From Lachnospiraceae bacterium 28-4 (GTDB lineage: Bacteria; Bacillota; Clostridia; Lachnospirales; Lachnospiraceae), in contig KE159599.1 in NCBI GenBank assembly GCA_000403275.2, positions 1,287,396-1,351,395 of the forward strand: a stretch of DNA of 64,000 bases, in the 5' to 3' direction. Of this stretch, positions 8,134-16,607 are shown piece after piece. The position numbers and the translations under genes were made by a program. Numbering within the stretch: position 1 is the stretch's first letter; each line of letters begins with the position of its first letter. The notes under the pieces are model-generated. The model had not been told where the DNA came from. It was given only the letters and a program-made list of their open reading frames with translations, and searched no databases.

Positions 8134-8224
8134 TTCTTCCCCCTTATACCCCCCTGGTGTGTGCCGTTGTAACATGGGGTTTAGGGGAGTGTCAAGAAAA
8201 ATGTTGCAAAATTGTTACGCTTGC
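8134..8224. repeat. Dispersed repeat, copy B
   Basis: CCCCCTTATACCCCC, TGCCGTTGTAACATGG, GGTTTAGGGG and TTGCAAAATTGTTAC follow the same order and spacing as copy A (6252-6325). The facing CCCC and GGGG blocks can pair. It lies directly downstream of the stop codon of the split gene at 8224/10270. Confidence 0.55.
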
Positions 8225-8300
8225 TAAACAAATATGGGTTGAGCCCAAACGGCTTTTAATTCGCTTGTATTATCTATAACCGCAATCATATTATTAATAA
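8224..8300 (-). pseudogene. 3' end of the small gene split by the IS4-family element
   Basis: When the IS and one target duplication are removed, the frame from 10270 runs on through KVINNMIAVIDNTSELKAVW to a TAG at 8224. This adds about 23 codons to the 5' part at 9892-10270. The perfect in-frame rejoin is strong evidence that the two pieces were one gene. Confidence 0.75.
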
Positions 8301-9884
8301 CTCAAACTTCCCACACCAGTTGGTGTGCTGAACCTTGAAAAATCAATACTGTAGCCCATAAAAAAGGCACAAACCTGCACTTGATGGTATAATTGAATTG
8401 CGAATAACAATCGTACAGCAAGGAGATTTATACCATGTCAAGTATACCACAAAATGCTGAAAACGGAAATGAGATTTCTAACTCTGTCATAAATTTTATG
8501 ACCCAATTCCAAATCGGGAAACTTCTTTTCAAATGTAATGCCGGTAAAGCAAAAGGGATTCCGGTAATCGAAGTGTTTCGATATCTGTTCTGTCTCATTT
8601 TCTCGGATCGAAGCATGTATATGCAGTGGAAAACAGGCATATTGGATGGTTCATTCTGCAAGAACACCGTTTATCGCTTCCTCAATAATGCGAAGATTAA
8701 CTGGTCTCGGTTCACAACCTTGCTTTCAAGCCGGATCATTAACGATTTCATGAAGCCGCTTACGGATGAGAGCCGCAAAGATGTCTTCATTATTGATGAC
8801 AGCCTGTTTGACCGTTCCCGTTCAAATAAAACGGAACTTCTGGCGAAAGTCTTCGACCACTGCTCTATGAAGTACAAGAGAGGTTACCGTATGTTGACAC
8901 TTGGATGGTCCGATGGCAACTCCTTTGTTCCGATCAGCCATCGTCTTCTGTCGGCAGCCGATGATAAAAATCTGCTCTGCAAAGCTGCGAACTTCGATGG
9001 ACGTTCTCTTGCCGGGAAAAGGCGGAAAGAATCCAGACGAAAAGCAACGGAAGTCTTGATTGACCTGATCAGAGCAGCACAATCATCCGGAGTTTCTGCA
9101 AAATATGTGCTGTTCGACAGCTGGTTTTCATCCCCCAAGACCATCACCGCCTTAAAGACAAACTGCGAATTGGACACAATCGCAATGGTTAAGAAAAGCA
9201 GTAAAATCAAATATGGCTATCAGGGTGGCAGATACAGCATCAAAGAAATCCATAAACAGTGCAAAAAGCGCAGAGGCCGCTCCAAGTACCTGCTTTCGGT
9301 TGATGTAACCGTTGGTGATGAAGCAATTCCGGCAAAAATCGTCTGTGTCCGGAACAAAGGCAAGAGAAAAGACTGGCTTGCCATCATCAGCACGGACACA
9401 GCTATCTCAGCGGAAGAAATCATCCGTATTTATGGGAAACGCTGGGATATAGAGGTGTTTTTCAAAACCTGTAAATCCTATCTGCATCTGGTAAAGGAGT
9501 GCCGGAGTCTGTCCTATGATGCTTTGACTGCGCATGTATCCATTGTTTTTGCGCGATATATGATGCTTGCAGTTACACAGCGGTGCAATACCGATGACAA
9601 AACGATTTGTGAACTATTTTTCCGTCTCATGGATGAACTGGATGACATCACTTTCAGTCAGTCAATGAGGATTATCATAGATGCACTAATGGGTGTCGTT
9701 ATGGAATATTTCCACATCACAGAACAACAGCTGGAGAAATTGACCGCCAGCTTTGTTCAGAGACTGCCAAAGTACATGCAAAAAGCATTGGAGTATGGTT
9801 CAGCGGCTGCTTGATTGCTATTTTATGATCTATAGTATTGATTTTTCAAGGAGCAAATCCCATTTTTAATGTGGGAAGTTTGAG
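8301..9884 (+). mobile_element. Complete IS4-family insertion sequence, 1584 bp, with 7-bp target duplication
   Basis: The ends are CTCAAACTTCCCACA (8301-8315) and its exact complement (9870-9884). A second inner pair, CCTTGAAAAATCAATACT at 8333-8350 and its complement at 9834-9851, is also perfect. The element is flanked by direct repeats TTAATAA at 8294-8300 and 9885-9891. The transposase is intact. A 7-bp duplication fits some IS4 subgroups. It inserted into the small gene of 8224/10270. Confidence 0.93.
8435..9814 (+). CDS. IS4-family DDE transposase
   Basis: 459 residues, full length. Catalytic acids are visible as IIDDSLFDRSRS (first D), VLFDSWFSS (second D) and the Y-(2)-R-(3)-E-(6)-K type motif GKRWDIEVFFKTCKSYL (E). 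The ATG follows AAGGAG by about nine bases. The gene fills the element between its inverted repeats. No frameshift or stop is seen, so the copy may be functional. Confidence 0.93.
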   Translation: MSSIPQNAENGNEISNSVINFMTQFQIGKLLFKCNAGKAKGIPVIEVFRYLFCLIFSDRSMYMQWKTGILDGSFCKNTVYRFLNNAKINWSRFTTLLSSRIINDFMKPLTDESRKDVFIIDDSLFDRSRSNKTELLAKVFDHCSMKYKRGYRMLTLGWSDGNSFVPISHRLLSAADDKNLLCKAANFDGRSLAGKRRKESRRKATEVLIDLIRAAQSSGVSAKYVLFDSWFSSPKTITALKTNCELDTIAMVKKSSKIKYGYQGGRYSIKEIHKQCKKRRGRSKYLLSVDVTVGDEAIPAKIVCVRNKGKRKDWLAIISTDTAISAEEIIRIYGKRWDIEVFFKTCKSYLHLVKECRSLSYDALTAHVSIVFARYMMLAVTQRCNTDDKTICELFFRLMDELDDITFSQSMRIIIDALMGVVMEYFHITEQQLEKLTASFVQRLPKYMQKALEYGSAAA

Positions 9885-9891
9885 TTAATAA

Positions 9892-10270
9892 CTTTCACCA
9901 CTGTATCTTCATCGTCTAACATTGAATTTCCAATACAATACCAACCGGATTCTTTATCGAAATATGATTCCCACATCTTATTTTTATCAATTCTCCAAGT
10001 CAAACCAGCCTCGTATTCTCCGATTAATCTCAATTCTCCTTCTATTGCAGATGGAGCACATAAATCGACTTCTTTCCAACTTTCTTTAGGACTAAATCCC
10101 CAAAGACATTTGACGCACATATCTTCTGAATCTATACCTAAATTTAAGTATGCTATCGCTACATTTATATCCACATTTGCGGATGGATTGCAATCAAAAG
10201 ACCTCTCATTTATAAAATATTGTTCCTCTGTATTTCCAATCTTACTGCCTGTAATTATTTCAAATTTCAT
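9892..10270 (-). pseudogene. 5' part of a small hypothetical gene interrupted by the IS4-family element
   Basis: The reading frame begins MKFEIITGSKIGNTEEQYF and encodes about 126 residues before meeting the IS end, where it picks up a few foreign codons (SNFPH) and stops. The original product would have been about 150 residues, completed by 8224-8300. It is soluble with Trp-rich acidic segments (CVKCLWGFSPKESWKEVD). The family is not recognised. Size and neighbourhood suggest another immunity-like gene. The short truncated product could still be made. Confidence 0.6.
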
Positions 10271-10446
10271 CTTTTTCCTCTACTATTGTGCAACAAAATT
10301 AAAGTGAACTACAGTATTTGTACTCGTGTCTACTACTAATTCCAAGTGCCTGTTGAACCTCTAAAGGTTCCTGAAACATCCCATCTAAGACCCGATTACA
10401 AAATTACATCTGGAACAGGATCTGCTGATTACATAATTTCATTTAA

Positions 10447-10506
10447 TAAAAGCACTTCAGCTTAGGCCGATTGCCCCTGATGAAGCCAATCTGACACCTA
10501 AGCTGA
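10447..10506 (-). terminator. Hairpin downstream of the flavin reductase-rubredoxin gene
   Basis: TCAGCTTAGG (10457-10466) pairs with CCTAAGCTGA (10497-10506), with an inner CCGATTG/CAATCTG stem. On the minus strand it is followed by GTGCTTTTATT. It probably terminates the gene ending at 10561. The rest of 10271-10560 shows nothing else. Confidence 0.5.
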
Positions 10507-10560
10507 GAAAATATAGCCGAACACTCTTCTTCCGTTTTATCTTGCCGCAATCGCTGCAAA

Positions 10561-11226
10561 TTAATTATTAGCCTCCACAAATTTATCCGCTCCAACCCCG
10601 CAGATCGGACACTTATACCCTTCCGGCAGCCCCTCAGCTTCCAGTTCAAATCCGCATACCTGGCAGACATATTTTTTCTTTTTGCCTCCCGCTTCCGGCT
10701 TTCCTTCCGCCGCCTCGCTCTTCTCCTCCTGCAAATAAGTAGGCGCATTCTTCGGGCTTTTTCCTTTTACCACCTTATGGTAATAAGCATACGTCATAGC
10801 CTCTCCCATCCCGTCATAAGCCTTGGCATCGATCACTTCCCCCAGAAAAACGGTATGCGTATCGGTTTCCATCTTATTGATCACCTTGCAAACCACATAT
10901 CCGCACGTATACTTCACCGCCGGAACGCCTTGCACCATCTCATAATCCACATGCTGGAACTTATCCACATCCTTCCCGGAGCGAAAACCAAAGTTCCCGA
11001 TCAGCCCGGTATCGGAATCTTCCGCCAGGATGGAATAAGAAAACTTCCCTGTCTTTTCTATACAACCGTTCGTATAGTTATCATGGTTTATGCTGACCGC
11101 CACCGTAGCCGGTGAAGACGTGATCTGCATAATGCTGTTGGCGATACAGCCCGTGGGCCTTTCTCCGTCCATCGTTGAAACAATGTACACCCCGTAAGAC
11201 ATTTTTGTAAAAATATTTGTATCCAT
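10561..11226 (-). CDS. hrb: Flavin reductase-rubredoxin fusion (high-molecular-weight rubredoxin, Hrb-like)
   Basis: 221 residues. The N-terminal ~155 form an FMN-binding flavin reductase domain (KMSYGVYIVSTMDGERPTGC, IGNFGFRSGKDVDKF). A charged linker leads to a C-terminal rubredoxin domain with CQVCG and CPICG. In Moorella, Hrb is an NADH:rubredoxin oxidoreductase that feeds electrons to the flavodiiron protein FprA for NO and O2 reduction; an FprA gene lies at 42068. Cytosolic. A putative terminator follows. The Hrb function is from family knowledge; a general flavin reductase role is possible. Confidence 0.8.
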   Translation of the reverse strand: MDTNIFTKMSYGVYIVSTMDGERPTGCIANSIMQITSSPATVAVSINHDNYTNGCIEKTGKFSYSILAEDSDTGLIGNFGFRSGKDVDKFQHVDYEMVQGVPAVKYTCGYVVCKVINKMETDTHTVFLGEVIDAKAYDGMGEAMTYAYYHKVVKGKSPKNAPTYLQEEKSEAAEGKPEAGGKKKKYVCQVCGFELEAEGLPEGYKCPICGVGADKFVEANN

Positions 11227-11268
11227 TTTTTACCTCCTTTTTTAATGTTTCTATTGAACAAATCCTCC

Positions 11269-12276
11269 CTACAGAAAACTCTTATAATCCTCATAGTTTT
11301 TCCCAAGAAGAGCCGGAGTATCCAAGCCATAAGGGCATTTTTCCCTGCACTTCCCGCAGTGGAGGCATTCTTCCACCTTCTTCATCTTTTCCTGCCATTC
11401 CTCGCTCAAATAGCCTTCCTTCGGCGCGCGCCGCAGCAGCAGGCTCATCCGCGCACAATTATTGATCTCGATTCCTACAGGGCAAGGCATGCAATAACTG
11501 CAGCCCCTGCAGAAATCCCCTGCCAGCTCTTCCTTCTCCTTCTCTATTTTCGCCTTTCTCTCCTCCGTCATTTCCGGCGGGCAATCCTGGTAAGAAAGGA
11601 ACTCATCCAGCTCTGTTTCCCTCTGGATTCCCCAGATCGGCTCCACATGCCCGAACCCGGATAAATATGCATAAGCCAACGCCGAATCGGTGATCAATCC
11701 GCCGGATAACGCTTTCATGGCAATAAACCCTATATTTTTCTCCCTGCACATATCTACAATTTTCATTTCCATCCCGCCCGATAAATAGGAAAACGGAAAC
11801 TGTATTGTTTCATATAAATCCGACCTGGCCGCCTCTTCGGCTACCCAATATCTATGGTTCGTAATTCCAATATGGCGTATCTTCCCTTGCTCCTTCGCCT
11901 GGAGCATCGCTTCATACAGTCCCGAACCGTCCCCCGGCTTCGGGCAAAACGAAGGATTATGGAACTGGTAAATGTCGATATAATCCGTTTGCAGGTTCCT
12001 CAGGCTTTCCTCCAGATCCTTCCAAAAGCCCTCCGCATCTTCCGCCCCTGTTTTCGTGCTGATCACAATCCGTTCCCTGATGTGGGCAAAAGCCGCCCCC
12101 ATTTTTTCTTCGCTGTCCGTATACATTCTGGCCGTGTCAAAATAATTTATTCCATGATAAAAAGCTTTCTGGAGCAAATAAACAGCTTCCTTTTTCGTTA
12201 CTCTCTGCACCGGCAATGCACCGAACCCGTTTTTATTCACTTCCAGCCCCGTTTTTCCTAAAACTATTTTCTGCAT
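11269..12276 (-). CDS. Aldo/keto reductase with C-terminal 4Fe-4S ferredoxin domain
   Basis: 335 residues from the ATG at 12276, preferred over an upstream ATG because GGAGGAG precedes it. The (beta/alpha)8 domain shows NYFDTARMYTDSEEKMG (catalytic Asp/Tyr) and the downstream ISTKTGA lysine. Residues ~250-335 carry CRGCSYCMPCPVGI and CLHCGKCREKCPYG, two 4Fe-4S motifs. Such AKRs are common in clostridia and probably couple carbonyl reduction to ferredoxin. It lies 42 bases before the Hrb-like gene, so the two may be cotranscribed. The substrate is unknown. Confidence 0.85.
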   Translation of the reverse strand: MQKIVLGKTGLEVNKNGFGALPVQRVTKKEAVYLLQKAFYHGINYFDTARMYTDSEEKMGAAFAHIRERIVISTKTGAEDAEGFWKDLEESLRNLQTDYIDIYQFHNPSFCPKPGDGSGLYEAMLQAKEQGKIRHIGITNHRYWVAEEAARSDLYETIQFPFSYLSGGMEMKIVDMCREKNIGFIAMKALSGGLITDSALAYAYLSGFGHVEPIWGIQRETELDEFLSYQDCPPEMTEERKAKIEKEKEELAGDFCRGCSYCMPCPVGIEINNCARMSLLLRRAPKEGYLSEEWQEKMKKVEECLHCGKCREKCPYGLDTPALLGKNYEDYKSFL

Positions 12277-12487
12277 ATTCCGTCTCCTCCAGCCATCCTT
12301 TGATTCCATTGTCAATAATTCATTCTACCACAAGAAAACCCACAATTCCATTCTATATTGCCCCAATTCATTTATAACAAGCCATTCATAAGCAAAGCTG
12401 CCGTAAAACAGACATTTTCCTCCTGTTTTACAGCAGCCCTGCGCTGCATTGCCGCCGCCCTTTTCAGCCGCAATACTATATAAAAGC

Positions 12488-14674
12488 TCAAACCCTCACA
12501 AAATAAAGTTGGTATGACTGATATTCGCCGATTCTCCTTGGAAGCAGGTACCCTCCATGCATCAAGGTACTTCCCTGATAAATCTTTCCGGTATCCGTTT
12601 CCATGTAACGGCTTTCCGGTTCCAAGCCCCTGAACCGTACAATATAATCCGGGGCATTGGCCCTGGCGCTGGTCATAACTGCATTTACCAGACTCTTTCC
12701 CCGATCCTTGGAGACAAACTGCCATGTAGCAAAATCCTCTTCCGGTTTTGTCAAACGGTAGTAATCCCCATCCTGAATCAGCTCAAAATATTTCTTATAA
12801 TCTTCGATTTGTACTTTGATCTCTTCCTTGTCTTGGGCGGACATCTTGCTGATGTCCAGCTCGTAACCAAAAGTTCCGGCCATAGCCACCACTCCCCGCG
12901 TATGCAAAGGCGTTATGCGGCCGTTCTGATGGTTCGGACAAGTAGAGACATGGGAACCCACCGTGCTGACCGGATAGCAGAACGAAGTGCCGTATTGGAT
13001 TTTCAGCCGTTCGATCGCATCCGTATCATCGCTGCACCATATTTGAGGGGAATAATAGAGCATTCCGGCGTCAAACCGTCCGCCTCCCCCGCTACAGCCC
13101 TCTAACAGCACATTCGGATACCTGGAAGTAATTTTTTCCAGAAGATTATATAACCCGAGGATATATCTGTGTCCCGCTTCTCCCTGTTGTTCCGGCGGCA
13201 GTTCCGGGTTGTACACGTCACAAATACTTCTGTTCATATCCCATTTTACATAAGAAATATCTCCCGTATCCAATATCCTGCAAATCGCCTGGTAAAGATA
13301 GTCCCTCACGCATTCTCTTCCCAGATCCAGCACGAGCTGGCATCTGCCTCTGCCCGGCGTTCTTCCCGGCAGGGCAAAAGCCCAGTCGGGATGCTCCCGG
13401 TATAGTATGCTGTCCTCGCTCACCATTTCCGGTTCTATCCATATGCCGAAAGCCAGCCCTTTTTCTTTGATTTTCCCGATCAATTCATGCAGGCTCATCC
13501 CCAATTTTTCTTCATTGGGAATCCAGTCTCCCAAGCCGGACTCATCCAGATTTCTTTTGCCAAACCAGCCGTCGTCCATAACAAGCATTTCTATCCCTAG
13601 TTTTGCCGCTTCTTCGGCTATGGAAATCAATTTTTCCCCCGTAAAATCAAAATAAGTCGCTTCCCAGTTGTTGATCAGCACCGGCCTCCTGCTATTCTTA
13701 TATTTTCCCCGGCATAGATAATTCCTGATGGCCCGGTGGAATTGAATGGAAAGTCTGCCAAGGCCGCTTCCTGAATAACTCATGATCACTTCCGGCATGG
13801 TAAATACCCTGCCCTTTTCCAGCAAAATCCGAAACCGGGACGGATGGATCCCCATCGTAAATCTCAGCCTGTCTAACTGGCTGATTTCCGCTTCCGCCAG
13901 AAAATTGCCGCTGTAAACGTAAGAAAAGCCATAGCATTCCCCATGCTCTTCCTCCGTATCCGGTCTGCACAAGATCACAAAAGGATTGTGCTGGTGGCTG
14001 GAAGTCCCTCTTACGGAGCCTACGGAAGCGACTCCTCTCCCAAGCCTTCTCCTCTCCACTTCCCGCTCCATTTCATGTCTGCCGTTAAAAGTATAAATAT
14101 CCATATCCGCCGTCAGGAAATCCATGCTCATAGAAACCGCCTTGTCCATCACAGCGGTCTCTTCTTCTCTGTTTTCAATCAGGCATGCCCTTGTAATAAT
14201 ATCCAGTTCTTCATAAATGCCGTATAACAGCGTGACAAAAAATTCTTTTGTCCTGTCCTTCAGCACCACTCTCAGCGTCTCCGCTGTTTCATTGCCTCCA
14301 TACATCGCCGGAAGCCCTTCCAGTCCATACTTTCCTTTCACGATTTCATGGGAAACATATCTCAGATCCAAAGCATAACTGCCATCGCCATGCTGCACTC
14401 TGATCCCCTCCACCCTGTAATCGCCCACATTAAAGGAAGGCATTTCCTGCGGCATCGTGTCCAAAGATACCGTTCGGTCCATTCCCGCGTCCCCCATCGC
14501 CGTAGAAAAACCGATATCCGAATATCGGAACAAATATGACATATCTTCGCCGGAAATCCTTTTTCCATAATAGGTATGCAGTAGCACTCCATAAGGGCCA
14601 ATCTTCATCTGATAAGTCGTATGCTCCGTATCTATTGAAATCGTTTTAGCATTTTCGTCATAAAAAATTGCCAT
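12488..14674 (-). CDS. GH36 alpha-galactosidase
   Basis: 728 residues, the usual size for GH36 bacterial alpha-galactosidases. It hydrolyses terminal alpha-1,6-galactose from raffinose-type sugars and melibiose. Motifs are NNWEATYFDF, MDDGWFG, YVKWDMNR (catalytic nucleophile Asp), LEGCSGGGGRFDAGML, and SDDTDAIERL (general acid Asp). There is no signal peptide, so it acts in the cytosol on imported sugar. It is the last gene of a minus-strand cluster with a CUT1 ABC transporter and a divergent AraC regulator, which supports raffinose/stachyose/melibiose use. Confidence 0.93.
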   Translation of the reverse strand: MAIFYDENAKTISIDTEHTTYQMKIGPYGVLLHTYYGKRISGEDMSYLFRYSDIGFSTAMGDAGMDRTVSLDTMPQEMPSFNVGDYRVEGIRVQHGDGSYALDLRYVSHEIVKGKYGLEGLPAMYGGNETAETLRVVLKDRTKEFFVTLLYGIYEELDIITRACLIENREEETAVMDKAVSMSMDFLTADMDIYTFNGRHEMEREVERRRLGRGVASVGSVRGTSSHQHNPFVILCRPDTEEEHGECYGFSYVYSGNFLAEAEISQLDRLRFTMGIHPSRFRILLEKGRVFTMPEVIMSYSGSGLGRLSIQFHRAIRNYLCRGKYKNSRRPVLINNWEATYFDFTGEKLISIAEEAAKLGIEMLVMDDGWFGKRNLDESGLGDWIPNEEKLGMSLHELIGKIKEKGLAFGIWIEPEMVSEDSILYREHPDWAFALPGRTPGRGRCQLVLDLGRECVRDYLYQAICRILDTGDISYVKWDMNRSICDVYNPELPPEQQGEAGHRYILGLYNLLEKITSRYPNVLLEGCSGGGGRFDAGMLYYSPQIWCSDDTDAIERLKIQYGTSFCYPVSTVGSHVSTCPNHQNGRITPLHTRGVVAMAGTFGYELDISKMSAQDKEEIKVQIEDYKKYFELIQDGDYYRLTKPEEDFATWQFVSKDRGKSLVNAVMTSARANAPDYIVRFRGLEPESRYMETDTGKIYQGSTLMHGGYLLPRRIGEYQSYQLYFVRV

Positions 14675-14749
14675 ATCCTATCCTCCTGGCGCGGAAGCCG
14701 CCTTGTTTTTCCATACAGGCAGCGCCCCAGCCTTTTTCCTTCTTATGAC

Positions 14750-14778
14750 ACGGACTGCCGCTATGACCGGCAGTCCGT
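14750..14778. repeat. Intercistronic hairpin in the alpha-galactoside operon
   Basis: ACGGACTGCCG (14750-14760) pairs perfectly with CGGCAGTCCGT (14768-14778). No T-run follows on either strand, so it more likely protects the transporter mRNA or tunes expression than terminates it. Confidence 0.55.
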
Positions 14779-14871
14779 ATCCCATAACCATATTACTATC
14801 TATTTTAATCTTAAACGCGTACTAAAAAATATTTTTCTGTTTCCGATTTCTCCCGGTATCGCATCACCTTT

Positions 14872-15717
14872 TTATTTTACCGCTCCGTTTACAACACCGT
14901 TCAAAATCTGTTTCTGGCAGATGATATAGAAAATCAGGATCGGTATCAAAGCAAGCAGATAAGATGCAAATGCCAGATTATAATTCGTACCGAACTGCGA
15001 CTGGAAGTTCAACTGTGCCAAAGGCAGCGTATTCTGCCCTGATCCTGCCATGATAACAAGAGGTGTCATGACGTCATTCCATACGGACAATGCCGTCAGG
15101 ACAGCAACCGTCGCGTGCATGGGGCGCATAATCGGGAAAATGATCTTCCAGTAAGTTCTCCATGTGGAGGCTCCGTCCACTTTTGCCGCTTCTTCCAACG
15201 CCATCGGTATATTTACCAGATAGCCCGAATACAGCAGGACATTCATCGGCATATAGAATACAACATACAACAGGATAACACCGAACCAGTTTGCCAGCCC
15301 CATCTCCGCCGTCTGTTTTGCCAAAGGCATCATCAGAATAGCAAAAGGCACGAACATACCGCTGACAATAAACAAATATACAAAACTATAAAATTTACTT
15401 TTTGCCTTATTTCTTCCAAGCGCATAGCCCATCAGGGAATGTACTACAATGGATAAACATACAGCCGCCAGAGTAATCAGCAAACTGTTGCTCAGGGAAC
15501 GCCAGAAATCCGTTACTTCCATCGCTTCCCTGAAATTGCTCAGGCTCCATGAACTCGGCAAAGATAAAATACCGCTGATGCTGTTTGTCATTTCGGAAGG
15601 CTGTTTAAATGCGATTACAATCGTCAGGTACAACGGGAAGATGATCGTAGAAAGCCCAAGAGTCAATAAGACCATTGCCACCTTGTTTGTATGCGTATTT
15701 GCATTATTCTTTGTCAT
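14872..15717 (-). CDS. Sugar ABC transporter permease, CUT1 family (MalG/MsmG type)
   Basis: 281 residues with about six membrane segments and the EAA loop EEAAKVDGASTWRTYWKI ending IIFPIMRP, which contacts the ATPase. Its start overlaps the stop of the preceding permease gene by four bases (ATGA), indicating translational coupling. With the partner permease and lipoprotein it forms an oligosaccharide importer. No ATPase gene is present here; CUT1 systems often share a housekeeping MsmK/MalK-type ATPase. Confidence 0.92.
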   Translation of the reverse strand: MTKNNANTHTNKVAMVLLTLGLSTIIFPLYLTIVIAFKQPSEMTNSISGILSLPSSWSLSNFREAMEVTDFWRSLSNSLLITLAAVCLSIVVHSLMGYALGRNKAKSKFYSFVYLFIVSGMFVPFAILMMPLAKQTAEMGLANWFGVILLYVVFYMPMNVLLYSGYLVNIPMALEEAAKVDGASTWRTYWKIIFPIMRPMHATVAVLTALSVWNDVMTPLVIMAGSGQNTLPLAQLNFQSQFGTNYNLAFASYLLALIPILIFYIICQKQILNGVVNGAVK

Positions 15718-16592
15718 AGCTGTTCCTCCTTACTGCTGGAAAATTTCATCTGTGCCACAGAAACAATTACAATTACTATAAAGAATACAACTGCATTGGC
15801 GCTCTGGAACCCGAACTGTCCGCCGGACATACCATTGTTATAAATCAGGTAAGAAATGGATTCCGTACTCTGTGCCGGGCCTCCTTTTGTCAAAGCCATG
15901 ATCTGATCGAATACCATCAGGAAGTTCTTTACGCAAAGAACCATGTTGATCGAAAAGAACGGTATAATCAACGGGAAAGTCAAATGCCGGAACTGCTTCC
16001 AACCGGTAGCTCCGTCCAGCCCGCCGGCTTCATATACATCCTCAGGCACCGTCTGCAGCCCGGAGATATAAATGATCGTATTCATCGCGATCGCCTGCCA
16101 TGCGCATACTACCATGATGCCAATCCATGCAGCGCCGGGATTTGACAGGATGCTCGTACTCAATCCCTTCACTCCGATCATCTGTGCTACTGCCGGAAGT
16201 ATGTAGGTGAAAAAGTAATTAAAAATGTAACCGACTACCAGCGCGCCCAATATATTCGGCAGGAAATAAGCCCCGCGGAAAAAGCTTTTTGCCCTTATCT
16301 TGCTGTTCAGGCCAAGAGCCAGGATCAGGCTGATTACATTGGTGACAACTGTTGACACGACCGCCAGCTTAAAAGTAAACCAATAAGATTTACCGACACG
16401 GCCGTCCGTGAACAAATCGATGTAATTCTGGAAGCCAACCCAATTATATTTTCCAAATCCTTTAAAGTTCGTAAAGCTGTAGATCACGCCGCGAATCAGC
16501 GGAATGGTATTAAAGCAGACAAACAATGCCAAAATCGGAATCGTGATCAATAAAAAAGTTCTTTTTCTTTCATTTTTCATCACTTCTTTCAT
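15714..16592 (-). CDS. Sugar ABC transporter permease, CUT1 family (MalF/MsmF type)
   Basis: 292 residues, about six membrane helices. The first follows the short charged N-terminus (MKNERKRTFLLITIPIL). The EAA loop reads VYEAGGLDGATGWKQFRHL and then TFPLIIP. It lies 15 bases downstream of the binding-protein gene and overlaps the next permease. The second ATG (MKNERKR) could also serve as the start. Confidence 0.92.
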   Translation of the reverse strand: MKEVMKNERKRTFLLITIPILALFVCFNTIPLIRGVIYSFTNFKGFGKYNWVGFQNYIDLFTDGRVGKSYWFTFKLAVVSTVVTNVISLILALGLNSKIRAKSFFRGAYFLPNILGALVVGYIFNYFFTYILPAVAQMIGVKGLSTSILSNPGAAWIGIMVVCAWQAIAMNTIIYISGLQTVPEDVYEAGGLDGATGWKQFRHLTFPLIIPFFSINMVLCVKNFLMVFDQIMALTKGGPAQSTESISYLIYNNGMSGGQFGFQSANAVVFFIVIVIVSVAQMKFSSSKEEQL

Positions 16593-16607
16593 AGCTCTTC
16601 TCCTTTC

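Noticed and set aside
14750-14778. Hairpin before the alpha-galactosidase as a terminator
   Set aside because: No T-run on the relevant strand and the downstream gene is in the same operon.
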